Assembly: GCA_903861125.1 (NCBI GenBank)
Contig: CAIOTF010000017.1
Location: 186,001 to 250,000 of the forward strand
Direction of reading: 5' to 3'
Origin: an uncultured Ignavibacteriota bacterium
GTDB taxonomy: Bacteria > Bacteroidota > Ignavibacteria > UBA10030 > UBA8401
Length of the DNA stretch: 64,000 nucleotides
Shown here: piece by piece, positions 55,073 to 64,000 of the stretch
Position numbering within the stretch: the first letter of the stretch is position 1
How the letters are laid out: each line of letters starts with the position of its first letter
Program-made: the position numbers and the translations under genes
Notes under the pieces: generated by a model
The model's database searches: none
The model's input: the letters and a program-made list of their open reading frames with translations, nothing else
What the model was told of the DNA's origin: nothing

Positions 55073-56118
55073 GCTTGTGTAATTTTATAGTTTTTCAGTC
55101 CCCAATTTGTTTCTCTTGCCGTTACCATAATGACAGTATAGATCGGCACGGCAAGGACCATTCCCATAACACCGAGAGTTTCGTTGCCAACGAGAATAAC
55201 AAGAAACATAGTCAATGGATGGATGTTCATGATCTTGCTGAAGACGGCCGGCTGCACGAACATCTGGTCGATTTGCTGAACGGCGATTGTAGCTATGGCG
55301 ATTGGAACTAGCATACGCAGATCACCAAACTGAATGATCGTGATGAGTAAAGTCGGTATAGCGCCGATAAACGGACCGGCAAAAGGAATAACATTGGTAA
55401 ATCCACCAATCAAACCAAGCACCGTGGCGTAGTTGATGCCGAGAAAGAAATATATTATCGCATAAATGATCCCCACGATAACCGACTCCGTTACGGTGCC
55501 GCGGATATATTTGCTGAGTTGATCTTCTATCTTATAAATGATGTTCAGTGACATCTCAAAATATTTGTTCGGCATATTGCGGACAAAAGATTTCTGCATG
55601 TTATAATAATCACTCAACATAAAGAACGTAATGAACGGGACGATCGCCAGAGTTGCCGCCGTACTAAGCAGACCAGAGAGTGCTTCGCCGGCGGAATTGC
55701 CGAATGAAACGAGCGTACTGTTTAGTTGTTCACGGATTGCCTCGGATTTTAGGAACGGCACTTCCGTGGAGATCTGTTTGCTAAGGTCATTCAGCATAAT
55801 CGTCAAATGGTCTTTGTTGAAAGCCGACGATATCTGCGTTACCTGTGACGAGATAACGGGGAAGAGAAGGACAATGGCCAGTGCCGTTAAACTTCCCAGT
55901 GCAGTGAACACAAGGAGCACTGCGAACCACCGGGCAGCACCGAGGTGCTCTATATAATCAACGATCGGTTTCAAGATGAAAGTTAACGTGAACGAAATGA
56001 CGAGGATAAGGAACAGATCTTCAAATGTGGAGAACACGAAGATCGGCAGCGCGATGGCCACGCTTACCAGAAACACCTTCCAGTGACGGCTGCGGAAAAA
56101 ATTTTTGTCTTCTTTCAT
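55069..56118 (-). CDS. AI-2E family transporter (PerM-like permease)
   Basis: A 349-residue inner-membrane protein with about eight helices. The features are VFLVSVAIALPIFVFSTFED, FTLTFILKPIVDYIEHLGAA, FITFFMLSDYYNMQKSFVRN, and the conserved GGFTNVIPFAGPFIGAIPTL segment. Family members export autoinducer-2, act as Na+/H+ antiporters or are uncharacterised, so the cargo is open. It overlaps recX at the 5' end and the exonuclease at the 3' end by four bases each. Confidence 0.9.
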   Translation of the reverse strand: MKEDKNFFRSRHWKVFLVSVAIALPIFVFSTFEDLFLILVISFTLTFILKPIVDYIEHLGAARWFAVLLVFTALGSLTALAIVLLFPVISSQVTQISSAFNKDHLTIMLNDLSKQISTEVPFLKSEAIREQLNSTLVSFGNSAGEALSGLLSTAATLAIVPFITFFMLSDYYNMQKSFVRNMPNKYFEMSLNIIYKIEDQLSKYIRGTVTESVIVGIIYAIIYFFLGINYATVLGLIGGFTNVIPFAGPFIGAIPTLLITIIQFGDLRMLVPIAIATIAVQQIDQMFVQPAVFSKIMNIHPLTMFLVILVGNETLGVMGMVLAVPIYTVIMVTARETNWGLKNYKITQA

Positions 56119-56741
56119 TCTTTCACCAATTGTGATGCGATCTTCAGCGAGAGTGAAGAATCATACCCGCGGCGGACCAAATGTTCATAAATGCGTTTTT
56201 TCTTTATTTGCAAAGGCAGTGATGACACACGTTTATATTTCCGTTCCGCTTCTTTTACCGCCAATGCATTTTCCGATTCAATAGTGTAAAACTGTGGCAG
56301 GATCTTTTCGACAATATTTCGATCGATCCCTTTCCGGAACAACAACTGCTTCATAGATGCTTTGCCGACCGGTTTCAACATCATTCTATCACGGCAAAGC
56401 ATTTTGGCATACTCTTCATCATTCAGTAATTGATTCTGATTGAGATACAGAATTGCCTGACTGATATTGATTTCGTCGTATCCTTTTTTCTGCAGATACT
56501 GAGCAACTTCTTTCTCCGATCTTGGACGATACGACCGGTAACGGAGGGCATCCCGTTTTACCGATGATTCTGTCTCAGCTTGTTCGATGCGTTCCCGCTC
56601 AGATTCCGTCAGCAATTGACCTTGATGGAGAACGAACCGAACATAAACATCTTCACTGACGCTGAAGGCATATTTTTCATCCACGAAAATTGAATAGCGT
56701 GTTTTGTTCTTTTTTTGCCGTTCAATTTTTGTGATGGTCAT
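56115..56741 (-). CDS. recX: Regulatory protein RecX
   Basis: ATG 56741 is used here (208 residues); a GTG at 56753 would add four. It has three-helix RecX repeats: YRSYRPRSEKEVAQYLQKKG, LLNDEEYAKMLCRDRMMLKP and IYEHLVRRGYDSSLSLKIAS. RecX binds in the groove of the RecA filament and limits its activity. It lies directly downstream of recA, the usual position, with 48 bases between them. Confidence 0.93.
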   Translation of the reverse strand: MTITKIERQKKNKTRYSIFVDEKYAFSVSEDVYVRFVLHQGQLLTESERERIEQAETESSVKRDALRYRSYRPRSEKEVAQYLQKKGYDEINISQAILYLNQNQLLNDEEYAKMLCRDRMMLKPVGKASMKQLLFRKGIDRNIVEKILPQFYTIESENALAVKEAERKYKRVSSLPLQIKKKRIYEHLVRRGYDSSLSLKIASQLVKE

Positions 56742-56788
56742 ACGGATATCCACGGAACAGCGGCACTAATGCCGCCGTTCCATCGGAT

Positions 56789-57853
56789 CTATTTTGTTTT
56801 CTTTGTTTCTTTAGCTGGTTTTTCGTCGCTCTCACCGGATTTTGACGGTGCTGCCGCCATGATGCCTAATTTAACACGGACTTCGGTATCGATCTGTTTA
56901 GCCAACAGTTCATTCCCAATCAAAAATGCTTTCACAGAATCGCGTCCCTGTCCGATCCGTTCTTCTTTATATGAGAACCATGATCCGCTTTTATTGATGA
57001 TATTGTGCTCGACGGCGACATCAATCAGATCACCGAGTTTTGAAATTCCCTCATTATAGAGAATGTCAAACTGCACTTCTTTGAACGGGGGAGCGACCTT
57101 GTTCTTTACTACTTTTACTTTTGTGCGGTTACCAATGATATTGGTGCCGTCTTTTATTGCTTCGATGCGCCGGACATCCATACGAATGGAGGCATAGAAC
57201 TTCAGTGCATTTCCTCCCGTTGTAGTTTCGGGGTTGCCGAACATGATTCCGATCTTCATCCGTAATTGGTTGGTGAAAATGACGGTCGTCTTCGATTTTG
57301 AGATTGCTGAAGTCAATTTGCGCAATGCCTGTGACATTAACCGTGCATGCACACCCATTGTCGGGTCGCCCATTTCGCCTTCAATTTCTGCACGCGGTGT
57401 AAGTGCGGCAACGGAATCGATGACAACAACATCCAGAGCGCCGCTACGGACGAGTGTTTCAACAATTTCGAGAGCCTGTTCGCCAAATTCCGGCTGAGAA
57501 AGAAGAAGGGAAGATGTGTCGACGCCGAGTTTTCGTGCGTATGCCGTATCGAGCGCATGTTCCGCGTCGATGAATGCACAAATGCCGCCGGTCTTTTGTG
57601 CTTCTGCAATGATGTGCAAGCAAATAGTTGTCTTACCGGAGGATTCCGGTCCATAGATCTCTATCACTCGTCCGCGCGGAACACCGCCAACACCAAGGGC
57701 CGTATCGAGCGAGATCGAACCGGTTGATATTGCGTCAATTTTCATGATTGGACCATCGGTCAATCTCATGATGGAACCTTTTCCGTGTTGCTTTTCTATT
57801 TGTTCAATAGCGACTTTCAGCGCCTGAACTTTTGCCTCTTTGTCTTCAGCCAT
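56789..57853 (-). CDS. recA: Recombinase RecA
   Basis: A 354-residue RecA. It has [12 protein letters not shown], Walker [10 protein letters not shown] (about 68-76), Walker [17 protein letters not shown], the [20 protein letters not shown] stretch and the L2 loop [16 protein letters not shown]. It forms filaments on single-stranded DNA for recombination and SOS induction. AAAGGAT precedes the start. A candidate promoter with a palindrome lies 50-85 bases upstream. Confidence 0.98.
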   Translation of the reverse strand: MAEDKEAKVQALKVAIEQIEKQHGKGSIMRLTDGPIMKIDAISTGSISLDTALGVGGVPRGRVIEIYGPESSGKTTICLHIIAEAQKTGGICAFIDAEHALDTAYARKLGVDTSSLLLSQPEFGEQALEIVETLVRSGALDVVVIDSVAALTPRAEIEGEMGDPTMGVHARLMSQALRKLTSAISKSKTTVIFTNQLRMKIGIMFGNPETTTGGNALKFYASIRMDVRRIEAIKDGTNIIGNRTKVKVVKNKVAPPFKEVQFDILYNEGISKLGDLIDVAVEHNIINKSGSWFSYKEERIGQGRDSVKAFLIGNELLAKQIDTEVRVKLGIMAAAPSKSGESDEKPAKETKKTK

Positions 57854-57902
57854 GGCTTATCCTTTTCTCTCTATTATGTGATTTTTTGAAAATTGATGTA
57901 GC

Positions 57903-57931
57903 AAAGTAATGTTTTAGAGTATCTGAATCAA
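57903..57931 (-). promoter_or_regulatory. Candidate recA promoter with palindromic operator
   Basis: On the minus strand TTGATT (57926-57931) and TACTTT (57903-57908) are 17 bases apart. The -35 box lies inside the 14-base palindrome TGAATCTTGATTCA (57924-57937). The boxes match the consensus only in part. Confidence 0.3.
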
Positions 57932-57938
57932 GATTCAA

Positions 57939-59189
57939 TTATTGCAATTTAAGGAGTTTTTTCCTGAGCAGTTCCAGCGCTGCCTGTGACGCACGTTCTT
58001 TGAAACGTATGCGGTTATCGCCAAAATTAAATTTCAGTGCAAACGATGATACTGCATCCGAATAGCCGATCCAACACAGGCCGACCGGCTTTTCCGGCGT
58101 GCCGCCCGTTGGTCCTGCAATGCCTGTGGTAGACATGGCGATGTCCGTTTTTGCCGTGAGCCGGGCTCCATACGCCATCGCTTCTGCAACCTCTTTGCTG
58201 ACCGCACCGTGATCAGCAATCAATTTTGCGGGAACGCCAAGTTCGTCGATCTTTAGTTGATTAGAATAGACAACGTAGCCGCCGAGAAAATATGCGGAAC
58301 TGCCGGAAACATTTGTGATGCGGTTTGCGATCAATCCGCCAGTACACGATTCAGCAGTTGCCAGTGTGAGTGATTGCTCGTTCAGAATTTGACCGATTAC
58401 ATCTTCAAGATCTCTTTCATCCTCTGAATAAATGTATTTTTCTATTTTGGAACGAAGAACGGTTTCTGCCTTCAGGAGTTTGGCATGTGCCGATTCGACT
58501 GTCTTGTCCTTTACGGTTATGCGCAGTTTCGTTCCCATCGGATTGGGAAGGAATGCCAGTGTTGTTGTTCCGTCCGATCCGATAACATCTTCGACATTGC
58601 CTATTTCATGAGCAAGCATCGATTCACCGATGCCGGTTGTTTTTAAGGTGAGATGCTGAATGACGGTACCGATATTTTTTTTCTTAAGAAACGGAATGAT
58701 CCACGAATCGACCATTTCTTTCATCTCAAACGGAACACCCGGCATGACAAAAAAATATTTATTGTTCTGTTCGAACAGCATTCCCGGTGCTGTACCATGC
58801 ACATTGGGGATCACCGTGCAATTCTTTGGAACAAGTGCCTGATCGATATTGGTTTGGATCATGGAGATGTTTCGTTTCAATGCCAGTGCGTTGATGTGGG
58901 CAAGAGTCCCTTCATGCATAACCAGAGCGGTGTGGAAGAATTCGCACACCATTTTTTTTGTTATATCATCGTGCGTTGGTCCGAGTCCGCCGGTAACACA
59001 GACAATATCGACGCGTTCAAGTGCTGCCGCAAAAGCGTCGGTGATCGTTACTGCTTCATCACCGACAGTGGTCATCCTGTCACAGTAGATGCCGGCAGAG
59101 TTTAACCGTTCGGCAATATATGCCTGATTGGTATTAATGATCTGGCCGATGAGAAGTTCATCGCCGATAGTGATAATTTCAGCTTTCAT
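57939..59189 (-). CDS. cinA: CinA-like protein (MoCF domain plus nicotinamide-nucleotide amidase)
   Basis: A 416-residue CinA. The N-terminal ~170 residues are a MoCF-type domain (AEIITIGDELLIGQIINTNQ, VCVTGGLGPTHDDITKKMV), followed by a small middle domain and the C-terminal CinA amidase domain (~255-416, ATAESCTGGLIANRITNVSG, STTGIAGPTGGTPEKPVGLC). CinA proteins clear damaged pyridine nucleotides. The order pgsA-pgpA-cinA-recA is seen here with tight spacing; pgpA ends one base before this start codon. Confidence 0.95.
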   Translation of the reverse strand: MKAEIITIGDELLIGQIINTNQAYIAERLNSAGIYCDRMTTVGDEAVTITDAFAAALERVDIVCVTGGLGPTHDDITKKMVCEFFHTALVMHEGTLAHINALALKRNISMIQTNIDQALVPKNCTVIPNVHGTAPGMLFEQNNKYFFVMPGVPFEMKEMVDSWIIPFLKKKNIGTVIQHLTLKTTGIGESMLAHEIGNVEDVIGSDGTTTLAFLPNPMGTKLRITVKDKTVESAHAKLLKAETVLRSKIEKYIYSEDERDLEDVIGQILNEQSLTLATAESCTGGLIANRITNVSGSSAYFLGGYVVYSNQLKIDELGVPAKLIADHGAVSKEVAEAMAYGARLTAKTDIAMSTTGIAGPTGGTPEKPVGLCWIGYSDAVSSFALKFNFGDNRIRFKERASQAALELLRKKLLKLQ

Positions 59190-59690
59190 TTAGAATAGTT
59201 TGACCCGGAGAACGATTTGAATGATAGCATTCGTGTACACAGCGGCGATGACATCGTCCATCATTATGTTCCATCCGCCTGTGCGTTTATCGAAATATGC
59301 GGCCGGATATGGTTTCAAGATATCGAGGACACGAAAGATGATGAAGGCAAGTGTGATATTAAGAAAGGTGAAAGGAATGAACCATACACTCAACCACATG
59401 CCGACGATCTCATCGACAGTGACAATGCCAGGATCCTGTCCGTACAGCTCTTCCATTTTCCCGGCGGCTAATCCGCCAATTAAGAATAGCACAAAGGTAC
59501 AGGGAACCAGCACGTGTAAATCCATGAATCCCGGAATAAAAAAAAATGCAAGACCAAGCGCCGAGCCGGCGGTGCCCGGTGCGAACGGAGTATATCCCGT
59601 GAAAAAGCCTGAGCCGATGAACTTCGTGATGAGGTCCACCTTTGGTTTTTCCTGCTGCGGATTATTCTGCTGCTGCGTCGTGTCGTTCAT
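59190..59690 (-). CDS. pgpA: Phosphatidylglycerophosphatase A
   Basis: A 166-residue membrane protein of the PgpA family. It has IGSGFFTGYTPFAPGTAGSA, the conserved acidic motif DPGIVTVDEIVGMWLSV, and a late LKPYPAAYFDKRTGGWNIMM with DDVIAAVYTN. It removes phosphate from phosphatidylglycerol phosphate, the step after PgsA, whose gene overlaps it by 29 bases. The polar Gln/Asn-rich N-terminus is a small extension. Confidence 0.95.
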   Translation of the reverse strand: MNDTTQQQNNPQQEKPKVDLITKFIGSGFFTGYTPFAPGTAGSALGLAFFFIPGFMDLHVLVPCTFVLFLIGGLAAGKMEELYGQDPGIVTVDEIVGMWLSVWFIPFTFLNITLAFIIFRVLDILKPYPAAYFDKRTGGWNIMMDDVIAAVYTNAIIQIVLRVKLF

Positions 59691-60294
59691 GCGAAAATAG
59701 TTCGGAAATTATTTTTTTATTTGAATTCAAATACATCGCACCCGTCAGTGCCGTCAGAGCCGTAGTGATCCCCATTAACAAGAACATGATAGATGGCGAT
59801 GCGGTAACATCAAAAAACCAGCCGAAGCGGTAGTTCAGATATTCCGATGTGCGGACGATATAGTCCACCAAAAAGAGATAGATGACAACAAGTTGAAAGA
59901 ATGTTTTTGTTTTTGCAAATCCGCTGGTATTGATGGTTTTACCTTTATACTCGGAATATCCGCGGAGGCCGGTCATGAATAAATCCCGCGCCACGATAAT
60001 CCACACCATCCATGCTTCAGCATATCCAATATAGATAAACGAAATGAACGCTGCCGATGTAAGGATCTTATCAGCCAACGGATCAAGGAATTTTCCCCAG
60101 CGAGTGATAAAACCCCAACGACGTGCAACATACCCATCATACCAGTCCGTGATTGCAGCAATAATGAAAATACCGAGAGCGATCTGCTTGTCCACAGGAT
60201 TCTCTGAAAACAAATAATAGAGAAACACCGGCGTCATTAAGATTCTGAGCAGCGTCAGTTGGTTCGGAGGAGAAATAGGAATTCGATTCATCAT
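59662..60294 (-). CDS. pgsA: CDP-diacylglycerol-glycerol-3-phosphate 3-phosphatidyltransferase
   Basis: The tandem ATGs at 60294 and 60291 are preferred to TTG 60303; about 210 residues. It has the CDP-alcohol phosphatidyltransferase motif, D-x2-DG-x2-AR-x8-G-x3-D-x3-D, in DWYDGYVARRWG and FLDPLADK, and several membrane helices. It makes phosphatidylglycerol phosphate. The C-terminus extends into the pgpA frame, giving a long 29-base overlap. First gene of the pgsA-recA group. Confidence 0.94.
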   Translation of the reverse strand: MMNRIPISPPNQLTLLRILMTPVFLYYLFSENPVDKQIALGIFIIAAITDWYDGYVARRWGFITRWGKFLDPLADKILTSAAFISFIYIGYAEAWMVWIIVARDLFMTGLRGYSEYKGKTINTSGFAKTKTFFQLVVIYLFLVDYIVRTSEYLNYRFGWFFDVTASPSIMFLLMGITTALTALTGAMYLNSNKKIISELFSHERHDAAAE

Positions 60295-60405
60295 GTAAGA
60301 CAAAATAGTTTATTTTACGTCACGAATCAATACACTGCCAAGGTGTGAATATCTCTTTTTTACAGAGAAGTATTTCCTTACATTAAAAGAAAAAAAGGAT
60401 TTGGC

Positions 60406-63400
60406 ATGAAAAAGCTTTTATTGTCTTTTGTAACCATTTTTGCGTTCCTCAGTGCACAACCTGCAAGCCACATCGTCATCAGTGAAGTTGCGCCTATGGG
60501 GGGTGCATCCAGTTCGTTTACCGGCGGTGAATTCATAGAATTATACAATCCATTTTCTGCAGATGTCACTTTCGGAGCAAATGCAAAGATCGTATCCGGT
60601 TCCACAACGGCAACTGCCAATGCGGCGGAATGGCAGATTTCTCTTGCAGGAAAAATGATAAAAGGCTATGGTTATCTCTTAATCGCACAGGCCGATGCTG
60701 CAGTTACGCCCGATGTAGCATTTCCGGCAAGCAAGAATTTAGCAAACTCGGGAATACGTTCGGCAGTTGCCTTGATTGATGGTGTGACGATGATTGATGT
60801 TTTTGCGTGGGATCTTAGCACGACAATTCCTGGCGAAGGAACAAAATTCACCCCCTCTTCTACGTCATCAGATAAAAAATCTTTCGCACGAAAAAGTGGA
60901 TCGACAGCAACGGCCAACGATAATCTCGGCAATGCCTGGGATTCAAACAATAATGCCACTGATTTTTTCGAGTGTGGTACGTTAAGTTCCAATCCGCAGA
61001 ATTCTGCAAGTCCTATCGAAGTAAATCCGTACGGACTCATAGTTGCCAATGGTACAGGCTCGGCAACCTTGAACGCATCTCCATGGAAATACAATACGCC
61101 GACATCATTGGTTTTTGTCCTTTCATCAGCCGGAGATACGGTAAAAGGTTTTAAAATTACAAAACCTTCTCAGTTCATATGGAACTTTGCGTCAATAACA
61201 GTATTACCGAACACTGTTTCGGCAACAAAAAACGGCGATACTCTTATCCTTAACAATTTTGTTCTACGGGGTCAGGATAGTATTGTTGTTACAATTCCGA
61301 ACGTCACAGCTTCAGATACTACTGATGAATTTTCGTTTAACGTTCGTTCAGCAAAGGACAGTGTAACATTTGCACCGCTTCTGGCCCAGCCCAAAGTTTT
61401 GGTCTATGGAAATCCCCGAGCGATGAATGTCGTGAAAGCAAAAAATTCCGGTGGTTCGTATGATCTAACAGGCAAGTGGGTTGTTGTTAAGGGGATAGTG
61501 ACCGTTGCCAATGAATTTGGCGGACCAACATACCTGCAGGATGCAACCGCGGCAATTGCGGTTTACGATTCTTCTGTCTCCAATAATGTGCTGCGCGGAG
61601 ATGAAATATTATTGCTTGGGAAAGTGAGTCCTTATTATGAGATGTTTGAATTAAATCCGGGGACCGTCTTAAAGAAGATCAGCGAGGGAAATTATTTTGA
61701 TACACTTTCCGTTACCATTGCCCAGGTGAAGGCACAAGTGCAAAAAGGGGTGGAACCATACGAATGTCGACTGATAAAATTGAATGGAATAACGAAAGTT
61801 GTCACAACCACCGGATCGGCAGTTACATCGTGGACAACAACAGGCAGCGGAACGAATTATGAACTTATTTCCGGTTCGGATTCGCTGGAGATACGAATTA
61901 CATCAAAATCAAATCTTGCCAACACTGCTGTTCCCTCCGGCGCATTTGATATAGTCGGTGCTTTAGGACAGTTCAATACTTTCTATCAGATACTGCCACG
62001 TTCTATCGACGATATTATTGTTGTTGGTGCTGGTCCGCATATTGTCAGCGGAATACCGTACGAATCGAATATTAAACCGAACAGTCTTACCTTCACATGG
62101 TTAACCGATAGTCCCGGCAATTCCATCATCAATTATGGGACGACAACTGCATACGGAAACTCGGTGACCGATACGAATAAAACATTACTGCACTCTGTAA
62201 CGATCAATGGATTGATTCCGGCAACAGTATACCATGCCCAGATCGGCACAGCGAACAGCAATGGTACAACTTATACACAGGATAATCTTGTGTCGACAGC
62301 ATCTCTCACATCGACCGGGGTTATCAATGTTTATTTTAGCCAAAGTGTGAACACTGCACTGTCACGCGGCGAACAGTCGCAGGTAGTGAATCTTTCTCAA
62401 AAATTGATCTCGAGAATTAATGCAGCGACATTTTCCATCGATGCAGCATTATACAGTCTGAGCGGCACGGTCGGATCGAATGTTGCCAATGCACTTATCA
62501 GTGCTAAGAATCGGGGAGTGAAAGTGCGCGTGATCGGTGAGGCAGACAACAGCAGTACTGCTCCATGGACCGCGTTGAATAATGCCGGCATTACGGTTGT
62601 TTTTGATTCCTATGATGCGCTGAATGCCGGTGCAGGACTAATGCATAATAAATTTGTTGTGATTGATAACAGAGATGCTGTCAGTGATCTGGATGACTGG
62701 GTGTGGACGGGTTCATGGAATGCTACGGATCCCGGGAATGATAACGATGCACAAAATGTCGTTGAGATCCAGGATAAAGCTTTGGCGAATGCCTACACAA
62801 CGGAATTCAATGAAATGTGGGGAAGTGATACAGAAACACCGAGTGCAGCTATTTCCCGTTTTGGAGCACGAAAACTCAACAACACTCCGCATTCTTTTGT
62901 CGTAAATGGTACACGGATGGAATTGTATTTCAGTCCGTCGGATGCCACAAACAGTCAGTTAGTTAAAACACTGAACAGAGCAACCGAATCTATCAATTTT
63001 GCCATTCTCTCGTTTACACAAAACGATATCGGCAAAGCGTTGATTGCAAAGAAAACTGCCGGAGTAAAAGTGAGAGGCGTTGTGGATAACAGGACGGATA
63101 CCGGAGCCGAATATGATACGCTGCTTGCGAGCGGGATTGATATTCATCTTAAAGCAAATCTCGCCGGCTTCCTTCATCACAAATATGCGATCATTAATGC
63201 CAATGGAGTGGATTCTACTAAATATGTGATCACCGGTTCACACAATTGGAGCAGTTCTGCGGAAACAAAGAACAACGAAAATACATTGATCATTCGCAGT
63301 GCGAGGCTTGCGAATCTTTATGTTCAGGAATTTTCGAAACGCTACACCGATGCCGGGGGAACGGATGTTCTGTTGAGTGTCAATAGATCGGAAGGTGATG

Positions 63401-63669
63401 TTCCTGCCGTGTATCAATTATCGCAAAACTATCCCAACCCGTTCAATCCTTCAACGCAAATTCAATTCACCGTAGCACACGCGGGAATGGTAACGGTGAC
63501 AGTATTTGACATACTGGGAAGAGCAGTCGCTCATCTTGTGAACGGACAACTTGCAGCGGGTAGCTATACGTTAGATTGGAATGCCGCTCGATTCTCCAGC
63601 GGAATTTATTTTTACAGAATGCAGTCCGGCAATTTCAGCAACACAAAGAAGATGATCTTGCAAAAATAG
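60406..63669 (+). CDS. T9SS-secreted lamin-tail/phospholipase-D-like protein
   Basis: A 1087-residue protein with signal peptide MKKLLLSFVTIFAFLSAQ. Residues ~20-150 are a lamin-tail domain (HIVISEVAPMGG, GGEFIELYNPF). A middle part (~330-540) includes an OB-like DUF5689-type region (GKWVVVKGIVTVANEFGGPT). An FN3-like domain (~550-630) precedes two PLD-like halves. The first has HNKFVVID (His747, Lys749, Asp754) and GSWN. The second has HHKYAIIN (His924, Lys926, with Asn931 where Asp is usual) and GSHNWSSS. A T9SS sorting domain from ~residue 1003 ends it (LSQNYPNPFNPSTQI). A secreted nuclease or phosphodiesterase is likely; the substrate is open. A terminator follows. Confidence 0.85.
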   Translation: MKKLLLSFVTIFAFLSAQPASHIVISEVAPMGGASSSFTGGEFIELYNPFSADVTFGANAKIVSGSTTATANAAEWQISLAGKMIKGYGYLLIAQADAAVTPDVAFPASKNLANSGIRSAVALIDGVTMIDVFAWDLSTTIPGEGTKFTPSSTSSDKKSFARKSGSTATANDNLGNAWDSNNNATDFFECGTLSSNPQNSASPIEVNPYGLIVANGTGSATLNASPWKYNTPTSLVFVLSSAGDTVKGFKITKPSQFIWNFASITVLPNTVSATKNGDTLILNNFVLRGQDSIVVTIPNVTASDTTDEFSFNVRSAKDSVTFAPLLAQPKVLVYGNPRAMNVVKAKNSGGSYDLTGKWVVVKGIVTVANEFGGPTYLQDATAAIAVYDSSVSNNVLRGDEILLLGKVSPYYEMFELNPGTVLKKISEGNYFDTLSVTIAQVKAQVQKGVEPYECRLIKLNGITKVVTTTGSAVTSWTTTGSGTNYELISGSDSLEIRITSKSNLANTAVPSGAFDIVGALGQFNTFYQILPRSIDDIIVVGAGPHIVSGIPYESNIKPNSLTFTWLTDSPGNSIINYGTTTAYGNSVTDTNKTLLHSVTINGLIPATVYHAQIGTANSNGTTYTQDNLVSTASLTSTGVINVYFSQSVNTALSRGEQSQVVNLSQKLISRINAATFSIDAALYSLSGTVGSNVANALISAKNRGVKVRVIGEADNSSTAPWTALNNAGITVVFDSYDALNAGAGLMHNKFVVIDNRDAVSDLDDWVWTGSWNATDPGNDNDAQNVVEIQDKALANAYTTEFNEMWGSDTETPSAAISRFGARKLNNTPHSFVVNGTRMELYFSPSDATNSQLVKTLNRATESINFAILSFTQNDIGKALIAKKTAGVKVRGVVDNRTDTGAEYDTLLASGIDIHLKANLAGFLHHKYAIINANGVDSTKYVITGSHNWSSSAETKNNENTLIIRSARLANLYVQEFSKRYTDAGGTDVLLSVNRSEGDVPAVYQLSQNYPNPFNPSTQIQFTVAHAGMVTVTVFDILGRAVAHLVNGQLAAGSYTLDWNAARFSSGIYFYRMQSGNFSNTKKMILQK

Positions 63670-63686
63670 GGATATGTATTTTACCG

Positions 63687-63723
63687 GGGGTGAATATCAT
63701 TTTTAATGATGTTCACCCCTTTC
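63687..63723 (+). terminator. Rho-independent terminator
   Basis: A 15-pair stem with one G-U pair (63687-63701 with 63705-63719), 3-base loop, then TTTCTATT. Confidence 0.75.
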
Positions 63724-63877
63724 TATTAGGCGAAAACAGTGTTCCTTTCGCAGATAACAGTGAGATTGCACGGGTTTCATCAAATATGGATAAAAAGAAG
63801 TCTGCCATCATTCTCATTATTGCTTCTCCACTTCTCATTCGCTATTTTTCAGCCTAATTGAAACCTATCCGGATCTG

Positions 63878-64000
63878 ATGCTCACACAAACAGAAATACG
63901 CTACATATTCAACAACTCAAAGAATTTCAACGAATTATTCGATGCCTTTGACTCTGCATTGAAACAGGGTGTTGATGATGTTGAACTGTACCGGATCCTA
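63878..64000 (+). CDS. Unknown protein, N-terminal part (cut by window end)
   Basis: An open frame from ATG 63878 to the window end gives 41 residues (MLTQTEIRYIFNNSKNFNEL, then ...DDVELYRIL). The composition is protein-like: amphipathic helices, no low complexity. There is no strong ribosome site. I do not recognise a family. Confidence 0.5.
   Translation, partial: MLTQTEIRYIFNNSKNFNELFDAFDSALKQGVDDVELYRIL

Overview
The window looks like a chromosomal segment from a bacterium of the Bacteroidota/Chlorobiota (FCB) side of the tree, most like an Ignavibacteria-type organism. The main evidence is five secreted proteins ending in the same type IX secretion (T9SS) C-terminal sorting domain, whose core reads QNYPNPFNP, a form common in Ignavibacteria and relatives. 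Supporting signs are a LolCDE-type exporter (a Gram-negative outer membrane), a CIRCE-controlled groESL and a prfB gene with programmed frameshift. The lineage is an inference from gene content. I see no transposase, phage genes or CRISPR array, and no T9SS machinery genes.

Layout. (1) 1-12.1 kb is an envelope/secretion region: the end of one T9SS cargo gene; a large TPR protein; a TonB-like membrane anchor fused to a DUF4159 domain; two peptidoglycan amidases of different families, both T9SS cargo; a beta-propeller lipid- or wall-side protein; and another small T9SS cargo protein. (2) 12.1-13.0 kb is non-coding: a 245-bp imperfect inverted-repeat (MITE-like) element and a complete tRNA-Arg(CCT). 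(3) 13.0-21.2 kb is a signalling island: a PAS protein with a C-terminal Cys-pair module, a CheB-CheR-PAS fusion, a PAS hybrid histidine kinase whose N-terminus is paralogous to the first PAS protein, and a lipoprotein with FN3 and shortened FGE-sulfatase domains. (4) 21.3-28.4 kb is housekeeping: proS, aldehyde dehydrogenase, dnaE, trxA. (5) 28.7-35.4 kb is a type IV pilus/type II secretion-like cluster (F-type platform protein, E-type ATPase, three pilin-like proteins without a canonical prepilin site) followed by a YD-repeat secreted protein. (6) 35.5-47.5 kb is aspS, a split AtuA-like pair, prfB, a Lol-type ABC exporter, groESL, an M24 peptidase and a frameshifted SDR gene.

(7) From 47.6 to 52.7 kb the minus strand carries argH and the translation operon prs-rplY-pth-rpsF-rpsR-rplI (no ssb between rpsF and rpsR). 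(8) 52.8-54.3 kb, plus strand: alpha/beta hydrolase and bioY. (9) 54.4-60.3 kb, minus strand: pgsA-pgpA-cinA-recA-recX-AI-2E family permease-exonuclease, an arrangement whose pgsA-cinA-recA core is widely conserved. (10) 60.4-63.7 kb: a large secreted lamin-tail/phospholipase-D-like protein, again T9SS cargo, then the first codons of an unknown gene.

The most unusual items are the TonB-anchor/DUF4159 fusion beside two exported amidases, the three Met-Gly-starting pilin-like proteins encoded with F and E secretion ATPase components, and the MITE-like element next to the tRNA and the sensor island. All functions are assigned by reading the protein sequences; no database search was possible.
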